A DNA stretch of 64,000 bases, taken from Aphanomyces cochlioides. Taxonomy: Eukaryota; Oomycota; Saprolegniomycetes; Saprolegniales; Verrucalvaceae. The position numbers and the translations under genes were made by a program. Position 1 is the stretch's first letter. Each line of letters begins with the position of its first letter. Location of the stretch: assembly GCA_019828595.1 (NCBI GenBank), contig JAHQRK010000016.1, positions 1,839,444 to 1,903,443 of the forward strand, in the 5' to 3' direction. A model generated the notes under the pieces. That model had not been told where the DNA came from, ran no database searches, and saw nothing but the letters and a program-made list of their open reading frames with translations. Positions 10,001 to 18,944 of the stretch are shown here, one piece after another.

Positions 10001-12510
10001 GATGTTATCTTGAGCCTCATAAATAGCTCCATCCAAGTGGACTGTCTCGTAGGCGGCAAATCTGAAAGTCTCTCTGCCGTAAAGAATACCTTTCTTTGAA
10101 CTTCTAAGCATGAACTGAGCCAACCTAGGCATGCTTCACGATTTTTTAGGGCCACGTTGTCGTTCGAATTGATTGATGGCTGTAACCTCTTTACTATATT
10201 AAGTGCCAACTGATATCGGGTTGCAACACCTGTAATAGCTAGCAGTATCAATATTTGGGTGGATTTTGACCCGACAGATAATAACATTAGCCGCCACAAA
10301 TCAAGCACGAGGTAAACGTCACTGTTCAGCACTGACTCACTGACTTGGGACAAGCAAAATTCTCCAATTTCCATGATTTTGCCAGCTAAGTCGTCGATAA
10401 GGTCAATGCTTGCTTCTCTTTCGTCAATATGACCAGGCAGACTGGCAAGAATCTTGCACAGGATTTTCAACGATGCAATTGTTTCTCCTTGAGATTTGTG
10501 TATACAACCAACGAAATTGTTGAAATATGCCATGTCCAGTGTGCATTCATCTGACATGACAAGAATCCAATTGTTGAGTAAGCTATACAAATGTTGACAG
10601 TACACTCGCTTCCAGCAAGAATCAGACTGGTTTTCCCAGTATAATAGCTACAACGAAATATGAAGAAGTATTTCTCGTGTTTTACCTCGTAAATAAACTC
10701 TTCAGTTTGGACTTGTTTTTTATTCACAGCAAGGCCGAAGGTGCGCGTCATATCAATTAGCTTGGTAATTAGCTTAAGAAATAGCATCGAATGTTTTGTC
10801 TTCTCGCAAATGCGGCAATGTGGGCATTCACTAGATAATTGTGGAGTGAAGTGTTTTGAGTTCATCTTCGACGTTAAATTATCACGACTATCCACAGCTC
10901 TTTGATCATCCCAAGCTGCGCAATCAGTGAGTGCAGGAGAAGACGGCAAACGTCGTGTAAACTCGTCATGGATGTAAGAAATGAATCGCGCAGCATAATC
11001 TTCACCCGCCTAGAATTCTTCAGCTACAGTCATAATTGAACATACCTTTTGGGCTCTTGGATTTTGCGCAAATTGCATGTCATTTGTCGGTAAACTCATT
11101 TGCTGATCGTTAGGCGAGCACTGTCTGTTCTCCATGGACAGTAGTGTGTGATCTTTGCTAACCATAGTGCATTTCGATAGATTTTGCTTTTGGCATTGTC
11201 GTGTTTGAGAACAATGTTTGAAATAGCATTTCCATAGTATTATACATCCGTCGCTTCGTATAATCGTTTGGCAGAAGGTTGATACTTGAAGCAAAGTCAA
11301 AAATATTGATAGTAAATACGAATTGGTGTGATTCGATTCCACTGCATGAAGAAACAATTGGGCTAATTTTTCAGCCCCAATTGACTTGATAGGATATTGT
11401 CGAGCCAAATGAACGATATATTCGGATACAAGCTTGATTGACATGTTTGGTGCAGTTGGTATATAATTGAGCTGAAGGAAGAAAGCTACCAATTCTAACC
11501 GCAATGCCAAGAGTTTGGGGCCGTTGGGTTTCTCTTGAGGCAGTCGAGAAAGTACACTTATCACGTCCAATAACGAGTTGTCCAATTGATCGTCAATAGT
11601 TTCCAAGCGGTCTAACAGTGATAGCAATAAATCCACCTCCATTGGCTCCTCGTCGTCAGCACCAGACGGAATTTGGTACAGTCTCGATCCACGTGGTATT
11701 GTATGTAACAAACTAGATTTGACTCGTAATGGTGCTATTTTTCCAGCTGCGACATCTTTGATCATTGCAAACCTAGTCATGAAGTCAATGACGCCTGTAT
11801 GCCATGAAGTACGTGATATTCCAAGGATATTTTATCCTCCAAACTCCAGTTTCTTTTGATAATTTCCGCCGATGCAAATGAACGTCGATTGTATATCTCT
11901 TAAAATTGAATCGAACCGCGACGGGATGCTTCATGATGATATCAACTGAGATACCATACTGAACATTGTGGCTTAACGCTCGAATACCCGTTGAGTCAGA
12001 GGGCAGCCAATTCTCAATGAGCTCTCCATCTTGACAAATTTCACCTATCTTTTCACTCACGTACAGCATAAATTCTGTCCAGTATAACTTCATGTGCTCA
12101 TAAATATCCGAGTCCACGTGGAGTTTGTGAGCACAGTTTTGGTTACTAGAGTTCCATTCAATAACGACCGAATATTGAGATGAAAACGTCCAAGCTGGCC
12201 CCTTGAAATCTATGGGTACTCGCTCGATTTGAATACAAGTCCTATATTTGATCATAATGGACAACGAAAAGTTTTGTTGAACGTTTGTCTTCCACAAGAC
12301 TTTGCTACTACGAGAAGCTTGTAACACAAAGATGTAAGATCCCATGGGCTGAGTCTTCAAATAATCCTCTGCAGATGCAACATCAGCAGCCATGACTGCA
12401 AAGAACGAATGAGTCATGTGAGGATCCAAGACACCATTTTTCAGCGTACAAACTACACGTACTCGACCGGGTCGGGCTGCAATTGATGATGAACTCTTGC
12501 TGAGCGCCAT
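7049..12510 (-). CDS. Large protein kinase with C-terminal pseudophosphatase-like domain
   Basis: Twelve exons join in frame on the minus strand: 12510-11813, 11772-11046, 11009-10686, 10647-9859, 9816-8950, 8910-8734, 8694-8638, 8599-8353, 8308-7734, 7690-7479, 7437-7381, 7334-7049. That gives about 1,671 residues with introns of 36-46 nt. Residues 1 to about 1050 are mostly helical and unassigned; an early AEDYLKTQPMGSYIF segment faintly recalls an SH2 start. The kinase is about 1070-1370: glycine loop QGAFGTTY, lysine in IALKII, catalytic loop HFDIKCDN (a non-RD type with Asp, Lys and Asn kept), DFGES, activation end RGTEAIKSPEML, DIWSLGC, and HRPDLKAI. Residues about 1400-1550 follow a dual-specificity phosphatase pattern (HRIYLG, KTVLVSV, VKQLWRP), but the P-loop Cys is absent. 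The tail has YRCSTC. The family is not named; kinase activity is plausible. Confidence 0.82.
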
Positions 12511-12694
12511 TTCTTACGCAAAGCCAAGTGATGCAATAATCTAACATTCAACTTGAGAAGGGTGAATGTAGAGCCTGTAGTACCGTCAGACTGTCCAGAA
12601 AGGCAATTTGGCGGAACTGTTGATGTTCTGTCAGTTTCATGAGGGCGTGCATAGTTTGTAACTGTTTGTTGTTCCTGTCAACACCTTCCAACCC
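12511..12694. promoter_or_regulatory. Shared divergent promoter, kinase / CARMIL-like gene
   Basis: 184 bases separate the start codons of the minus-strand kinase (12510) and the plus-strand CARMIL-like gene (12695). Both promoters must lie here or overlap the neighbouring 5' ends. No distinctive box was identified, so the call rests on gene arrangement only. Confidence 0.4.
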
Positions 12695-15601
12695 ATGAAT
12701 CGAGCTCCGATCGAATCTATCTCCCCAGAGGATCATGCTCTTCTGGACAAAATCTTTGCTACTCGAAGTGATGTATTGCTCATCGCTCAGTGGTCTTTGC
12801 AACACAAATCCAAAGGCTCGATTGTTAAACGGATTCTCGCCGTGACAAGCTATCGCCTTGTTACTCTCAAGTACACTAAGGGGCTCGGAATCAAGTTGAC
12901 AGTATCGAAAGACTGGCCTCTTATGGACATGATGAAATTGCAAGTCGAAAACATCGAGTGCTCGACATTTTTCAAGGTGCTGAGCCATTCGAAAGGGATT
13001 TCCATGGTTCATTGTAGATCATTTTCACTGGTGGTCGCATTCTCCAGGTTGACCCTGGAATGCATTGTGAAGACTTTGTTCGAGTCGTGCAAAGAAATAT
13101 AAACAAACTTGTTGATGCTTTTCCGCCAACTAGTCGACCCAAGGTTTTCGTCGAGCAATTGGATATACTGACGCCATCACGTAGTTTGTAATTCCAAGCG
13201 CCTTCCACTGGGAAGAAGTTCGGACGACAAGCTGCGAAAGTGATCGACTTTTGGCTTCATATATATCCTTTGAATGTTTATGGCATTGTACAGACACGTT
13301 ATCTCTCGTTTTCTTAACCTTTAGCTTACGGTGCTTGCTCCGATTATTATCGAATTCCATTCCGTGAGCAGATAGCAGCACAGCTCGATGACTGTATCAA
13401 GAAGTCTCCGGTCATCTTGGACGTGGGGCGTTGCCTACTCAGTGTTGCTGAAGGAGATGGCAGTAAAGGCAGAAACGCTTTAGCATTGATACGAACGGTC
13501 CAGTATTCGTCCCTCTTTGAAGGGTTGGCAGACTTCTACAATGAACCAATGACTTGATCATCTCGTTAGATTGGTCATGCATGGCTTCAACGTTGGTGAC
13601 GAAGGTCTTGCAATGACTTTTCAATTATTAGAGCATTCATCGACGCTTACGAGGTGAAAATGCTGTCCATATTTTATTGATCTTTGGCGAAAGCATGCGC
13701 TTGTCTGAAGCTCACCTGTCAAGGAGTGGGGTAAAAATTCTAGAGGGTGTCGCCAAGTGCAAGCAGAACCCAAAACTGACATCAACGTGGTCGCTGAAGT
13801 CACTTGATTTATCGGGCAACAAGATGTCGAAAGATATCGTCATCGCTTTAGAGGCGGCATTGATATGCTTTCCTACTGCTTTGGAGGTGAGCGTTATCAC
13901 TTGTACAGTTTGCGCTTAAACAGATCAGACGCTCATATTGTCGAATTGTGGTCTTTCACACACTCTTGCGAGATCAATCTTTGCAGTTCTAAATCGCCCC
14001 ATGGTATACTTCGATTCCGTTTCTCATAACTTTGACGATTAAAAACAGTGGGCATCGACACTCAGGGTGCTTGACTTGTCTTTCAATTCCCTCGACCGCG
14101 AGGTACGCCACCATGGTTCATGTCATCGAATATATCGAGTAGGCAAGCTCGGTTCTCTCAGATTGGCTTGCCAACGTTTCAAACCTTGAGCAGCTTCATC
14201 TGGTAAATTTTGTCTTTCCCTCTATCTTGTAAGATAAAATGATTTAGGCTGGAACCGGCATTGACGTGTTTCATCTCCTCAATGGACTAAAACAAAACGG
14301 TTCAGTACACACTTCATCGCTTGAACTGCTGGATTTATCGCACACCACTGTAAAAGCGGAAGCTTGCGCGATTCTTGGAGAGGTAAAGTCGAGTTCGTTT
14401 TCAATCTCCCATCCATACTAGATTTTGGGATGTACGAAACGTCTGTCAACGCTTGTTTTACGAGGAATTTCCCTTTCAAAGGCATCTATCACAACTGTTC
14501 TCTCGCCTTGGTTCCACAACGCCCATTTATTGTCCAGAGAAGTTTGCTTGAACCTCGATTTGAGCGAGAATGATCTCAGTGGACTCAAAGTCACTATACT
14601 TGCCGAGCTTTTGCTCAAGTCAACCGCCATGCACCGCGATACTCTGAAGTTAAATCATTGTGGCCTCCGTGATGCTTCGGTGAGCTCACTTGTAATTGAC
14701 GTGTTCATTCAGGATTAGCTCGAAGTTATCCTGAGCGCGTTAAGCCAATGTGTTTCATTGCGTGCATTGCACCTAGATGGCAATGGCGGCTCGACCAAGA
14801 CGTCTTTGTTTCAAATTTCGGCGCCAGCACTGGAAATGTCTCCCGGAGATGCATTTGTCAAGTTGCTAAGCAAGCAGCGGCTGCTCAAACAAGTCTGCTT
14901 GAGCAACATTTCATCGAAGGGACATAAATTCTCGCTTGCATTTTTGCGTCCGGTCCTGCACTCCCTCAGCACGTATGCTGCGACTGTGGAAGTACTCGAC
15001 ATCTCAGGCAACCGTGGGGGAGATGAAATTGCAAAGTGTCTTGCCTTAGTACTACCCAAGACGCATTCGTTACAGGCACTCTTTTGGGATCGCAATGGCA
15101 CAACACTCGAAGGCTTTCGACAGTTCAAAGAGGGCTTATGTGCCAATCGCTCGCTGCTTGTCATGCCAGTGCCTATCGAAGACACGCGCCGAGTACGAAA
15201 TCTCAATCATATGTATTTTGTTCACCTCTTGGTTTCATTCTTAGCTCTTGGATCGCCGTGGAGGCACCGCAGAGCGCGAAGAACTGTTCTCCATCCTTGG
15301 CTGCCTTTGTATGATTCATCAAGACCGAATAGTGTGCTCACATCGATGTATAGATGAGTACATCGAACGAAATCAAATGCGAGCACCTGTTGCTCGAGGT
15401 TCAGTAGCATCATCTCTAATTATTCGCGATGCCGTCGATGTCACCAAGAGTATGTGCAAACTACCAGATGACACAACGCGACAATTGTTGCTGGAATGCG
15501 GCAGTGCTCTCGATGTTCGACAGAGTTGGTCCCGAGATCTCCACATCTTAGCTACTGACGATGGAGATAACAACGCGCCAACAAGAGGGGTGAGCCAGTA
15601 G
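12695..15601 (+). CDS. CARMIL-like PH / leucine-rich-repeat protein
   Basis: CARMIL (LRRC16) proteins regulate actin capping protein and Arp2/3-driven actin assembly at membranes. Exon 1 is 12695-13006; a 41-nt intron precedes the exon beginning VDPGMHCEDFV at 13048. Together they form an N-terminal PH-like domain. The exon near 13325-13556 has the CARMIL linker pattern (GACSDYYRIPFREQI, then ALIRTVQYSSLFEGL). LRRs follow: WSLKSLDLSGNKMS (about 13785), TLILSNCGLS (13930), TLRVLDLSFNSL (14055), NLEQLHLAGTGID (14185), SSLELLDLSHTTV (14320), LNLDLSENDLSG (14550), LRALHLDGNGG (14760) and VEVLDISGNRGG (14990). The LRR cap reads LFWDRNGTTLEGF, then LLVMPVPIED. A helical tail ends at 15601. I see no obvious capping-protein-interaction motif, so the tail may be shortened. 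Several introns are approximate. Confidence 0.7.
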
Positions 15602-15666
15602 ACGCATCAAATTAAAGAGTTGTTTATCACGCTAATGCTTCCATTTGATTGAGACGACAACGTCAT

Positions 15667-16698
15667 TTAGTCCTTGTGCAAATTGCCGGCCAAAAATAAC
15701 TTATTGAAACTCTTTCCTGCATACCGGTTGATGTTTTCGCAGTACGTGTTCATCTGCTTGGTAATCAACAACGATTCAAGGCGGCTTGGTTGAGTCAATG
15801 ACTTGACGGCATTTGCGTCCTCTTCTGGCAAAAGTTCGTCACCATTGTCACGGCGCGCTTTGTTTTCTTCTCGTCGTTTCTGGACAAATTGTTGGTGCTG
15901 CGCGCGTTGTTTCGCCATCGCACGTTCATAGCCTTGGAATTTGTAGTGCTCTTGAGCAAGCTCATCAGCCCAAGCACTCAAATTCTGAAGGCTGTTTTCA
16001 AAATAGCCGTTGGTTGCCAAGTCCAATCGGTCAAAGTCGCTATCGGCGAGCTTTTGTTCTTGCAAATCAGCAATGTAACACTTGACGAGGTCAGAGTTGT
16101 TGATGTGGATGGGGATTTCTTCGAGCAAAGTAGTCGAGCGGATGTCGGCCTTGGCAAATCCTTCTTTTGTAAACACTTGCGACTTGTATTGATCGCAGAA
16201 CGTGGACGTCAATCGGAAAGCCTTAAGCGCAAGCGAGCCTTTGGTCGTCTCGACAGGGTCGTAAACAATGCAAATCGCATTTTCTCCCAAGTTTTGCTGG
16301 TATTGAAATTGGTATTCAATCGTTGACGTCGTCGCGAACGTGCTGTTCATGGCTGATTGGTACCAGCCGACCTTGTTGTTGTCCATATTGACTTCACGCA
16401 AGTTCTTCATCATATCGATTTGGTATTCGTCGCTTTCAGTTGAGTATTGTAAGTTCTTGTCCTTGGATGTTGGAGACGTTGGCACAGTCGATGGTTGTTG
16501 CACTTGAGCCGCTGCAGGCGATGGAAAGCTGTTTGTTACTTCGAGTGTTCCATCCGATTCAAGTCCCAAGAGCGAACCAGCAACTGATCGCGGCAAACTT
16601 TCATGGCAGTGCTTGATAATCTGCAGCACTACAAGCCCTTCCAGTTGCACCTTTTCGATGCGCGTTTGGACAAACTCCCCGATCTCGACGTCGCTCAT
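15667..16698 (-). CDS. EIF3H: Eukaryotic translation initiation factor 3 subunit H
   Basis: MPN-domain subunit of the eIF3 complex, which scaffolds 43S pre-initiation complexes in the cytosol. A single exon of 343 residues if the start is the ATG at 16698 (MSDVEIGEF). An in-frame ATG at 16761 would add 21 residues unlike the family, so the inner start is preferred. The MPN core is visible: QLEGLVVLQIIKHCHE, then SVAGSLLGLESDGTLEVTNS, then WYQSAMNSTF, IEYQFQYQ, and AICIVYDPVETTKGSLALKA. The JAMM metalloprotease ligands are missing, as expected for eIF3h. The C-terminal half is helical, ending in NTYCENINRYAGKSFNKLF. Divergent from MRT4 across 241 bases. Confidence 0.93.
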   Translation of the reverse strand: MSDVEIGEFVQTRIEKVQLEGLVVLQIIKHCHESLPRSVAGSLLGLESDGTLEVTNSFPSPAAAQVQQPSTVPTSPTSKDKNLQYSTESDEYQIDMMKNLREVNMDNNKVGWYQSAMNSTFATTSTIEYQFQYQQNLGENAICIVYDPVETTKGSLALKAFRLTSTFCDQYKSQVFTKEGFAKADIRSTTLLEEIPIHINNSDLVKCYIADLQEQKLADSDFDRLDLATNGYFENSLQNLSAWADELAQEHYKFQGYERAMAKQRAQHQQFVQKRREENKARRDNGDELLPEEDANAVKSLTQPSRLESLLITKQMNTYCENINRYAGKSFNKLFLAGNLHKD

Positions 16699-16939
16699 GC
16701 CAATCCTTAGGTTGATGAATGAATGGTTGCCCACGGGGCAATAGGTCCTTAGATAAGGCAAAAGTGATCCCTATCTAATTCATGTTTTCTTTTCATATTC
16801 TGAATTTTAAAATCCATACAAAAATGAAGTGTTTTTCCATGAAAATTCATTCTAAAAATAGAAATTCCAATATTTATATGGATTTCCAGCATAAATTTAC
16901 ATTTGGTTGGTGATTAGATATTGTTGAAATTGAACCAAG
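16699..16939. promoter_or_regulatory. Shared divergent promoter, eIF3h / MRT4
   Basis: 241 bases between the two start codons, AT-rich in the half near MRT4, with a CCAAT at about 16866. Both genes make parts of the translation apparatus, so co-regulation from a common promoter is plausible. Only the arrangement supports this. Confidence 0.45.
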
Positions 16940-17671
16940 ATGCCCAAGTCCAAGCGTGTACGCCAAAAGCCATTGACACAGACCAACAAGAAAGGCGCAG
17001 AGCTCAAGAAAGGTGTGGTCGAGTCGATCCGAAGCGCCATCGATGAGTACAAGACAGTCTATGTGTTTTCGTTCGAAAACATGCGCACAAACCACTTCAA
17101 GGTTGTGCGCGCAGATTTTAGCGAAAGCCGCTTCTTCCTTGGCAAAAACAAAGTCATGAAGGTTGCATTGGGCCGAACACCTGAAGAAGAATACGCAGAC
17201 AACTTGTACAAACTGGCAAGCGATATTTCTGGCAGCGTCGGTTTGCTCATGACCAACAAATCCCACGATGAAGTCGCTGATTACTTCAAGAAGTTGAGCA
17301 TTGAAGACTATGCCAAGTCGGGCTTTGTTTCGACCGAAACTGTCACGATCCCTGCTGGTCCGCAGCCACAGTTCGTTGGCTCCATGGTCGAATCCTTGCG
17401 CCAGCTTGGCCTTCCTGTGGATCTTAAGCGCGGTGTGATCGTTCTCAACAACGACCACACTATTTGTAAAGAGGGCCAGACGTTGACGCCAGAACAAGCC
17501 AAGCTGCTTGTGCATTTTGACAAGAAAATGTCGAACTTCCACGTTGAATTGCTCAGCCGATGGTCTTCAGATGGCAAATTTGAACGCCTTGCGGCGAAGA
17601 AGTCATCCAAGAAGGCTTCGAAAGACGATGATGACGATGACGACGACGACGAAGATCAAGACATGGAATAG
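16940..17671 (+). CDS. MRTO4: MRT4 ribosome assembly factor
   Basis: Nucleolar paralogue of ribosomal stalk protein P0/uL10 that holds the stalk site on pre-60S particles until P0 replaces it. A single exon of 243 residues. It opens MPKSKRVRQKPLTQT, a basic start typical of MRT4. The uL10-like domain follows with YVFSFENMRTNHFK, SRFFLGKNKVMKVALGR, GSVGLLMTNKSHDEV, then the MRT4 insert region with AGPQPQFVGSMVESLRQLGLP and LTPEQAKLLVHFD. The tail is Lys-rich then acidic (nine consecutive Asp). It lacks the P0 C-terminal stalk peptide. It ends only 34 bases before the stop of the convergent POP4 gene. Near-certain. Confidence 0.96.
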   Translation: MPKSKRVRQKPLTQTNKKGAELKKGVVESIRSAIDEYKTVYVFSFENMRTNHFKVVRADFSESRFFLGKNKVMKVALGRTPEEEYADNLYKLASDISGSVGLLMTNKSHDEVADYFKKLSIEDYAKSGFVSTETVTIPAGPQPQFVGSMVESLRQLGLPVDLKRGVIVLNNDHTICKEGQTLTPEQAKLLVHFDKKMSNFHVELLSRWSSDGKFERLAAKKSSKKASKDDDDDDDDDEDQDME

Positions 17672-17705
17672 TTGCCATAAAGCTGTAATAATTTCTTTCT
17701 ATTTT

Positions 17706-18762
17706 TTAGTACCGACGTGATCGAAAGTCATCGCCACGGAAGCGATACGTCTCCGTTCCAAGTTCAAACGAAAAGATGGACCCCACCTTGGGATAATCTA
17801 GATCAAAAGCATGACTAGCGATGAGCAAGGTATATCATACTCTGAATGGCTCCTTGGACATTGACGACGTGAAAAGTATTGGCTTGCTCTTCGATGACAA
17901 TCCCACTAGAACCAAGAAGGCAAGGATTCGAACAGCGTACGACTAGCCCCAGGCAATTAGACGAGATAAGACTTAGCACCGCACCTCGCAAATGGCAACC
18001 GCGGTAATCAGCCTTCAACAGCTTGGGGCCGCATACAGTAAAAGTAGTTGACGATTGCCTATCACTTAACCAAGCTCCCAAAAAGCACCGAATGGACTTA
18101 CGTGATGGTATTGATGAGGTCAGTCATGTACTCGATCCAAATGCGATGGAGCTCCTCAGCGTCAGCGTAGCTAGATAGTAGACATTGTCAACAAATAATG
18201 GTACAAGGCCGAATGACACACTCTATTGTCATGGCTGGTGAATGGAAGCCTTGTTTTCGCCGAGTTTTCATGCTCATCCGGTGGGGAAACTGCAAACACA
18301 ATCAAGATGACCCAGTAAGTTGTGGTAGAGTACCTCAAGTCGATTATGGCTACTAGATTGGTGGGCAGGTTTGGCCTTATGAGGGTTTTCCAGCTGAAGG
18401 ATTTTACTTTTGACTTTGGCCACAAGAGAGTCATCGTTCACTTTTCGGTGTTTGATCAGCGCAAGGGCCTCAAGCTGCTCTTCCAGCACGGCTAAAGGAG
18501 GTCTAAGTTTATCTTGTGAGCTCGGTTGGGCAGAGATGACATGGCATTCATCCGGTACTCGGGAGTAGAGCGGGTTTGGTTTTTCAAGTTTACGTTCGTT
18601 CTTTTGGACCACTTGTGACTTCTTGTTGCTTGGTTTTTCTGCCGGTTTTGACTTGTTTGGTCCAGCCTTCTTAGACACAATGTTAGTGGCATGGCTAATC
18701 TTGGGTTTCTTTGACGCAAACGCAGCATCCAGGGAGTCTAGCAGCTGCTTACGCTTGTCCAT
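17706..18762 (-). CDS. POP4: RNase P/MRP protein subunit POP4 (Rpp29)
   Basis: Protein subunit of nuclear RNase P and RNase MRP, which process tRNA 5' ends and pre-rRNA. Six exons are inferred, all in phase. Exon 1 (18762-18334) gives a Lys-rich N-terminus starting MDKRKQLLDSLDAAF. Then come an exon with RMSMKTRRKQGFH, an exon with DYADAEELHRIWIEYM, an exon with LLKADYRGCHLR, an exon with VVRCSNPCLLGSSGIVIEE and NTFHVVN, and a last exon with YPKVGSIFSFELG ending RSRRY at 17706. The Sm-like barrel pattern (ADxxG, then S/NP, G, GIVxEE, NTF, P, F) is the POP4/Rpp29 signature. Introns are about 40-50 nt. An alternative ATG at 18846 would extend into the divergent promoter with unnatural sequence, so 18762 is preferred. 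Confidence 0.85.
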
Positions 18763-18944
18763 GTTGGCAAACTGCGCGCCAAGGTTGGAGTTGATCACTA
18801 TCCGGATAATAATCCAATAGTTTTGACGAACCAATAACCCCTTCAACCCCTAATACCTAATCCCTTGAATCCGGATAAAAGATCCAATTCTATCCAACAG
18901 ATTTACTGGTCTGCAACTGTTGGAAAGTACAAGTCGAGCGCGCG
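18763..18944. promoter_or_regulatory. Shared divergent promoter, POP4 / BOP1
   Basis: 182 bases between the start codons of two ribosome/tRNA-processing genes. It contains two CCAAT-type pentamers, in ATCCAATAG at about 18812 and ACCAATAAC at about 18830, and short repeated CCCCTAATACCTAATCCC tracts around 18838-18864. A shared bidirectional promoter is inferred from the layout. Confidence 0.5.

Noticed and set aside
12548..13012. 154-codon minus-strand frame
   Set aside because: Antisense to the first CARMIL-like exon, which shows family features. Looks like a shadow frame.
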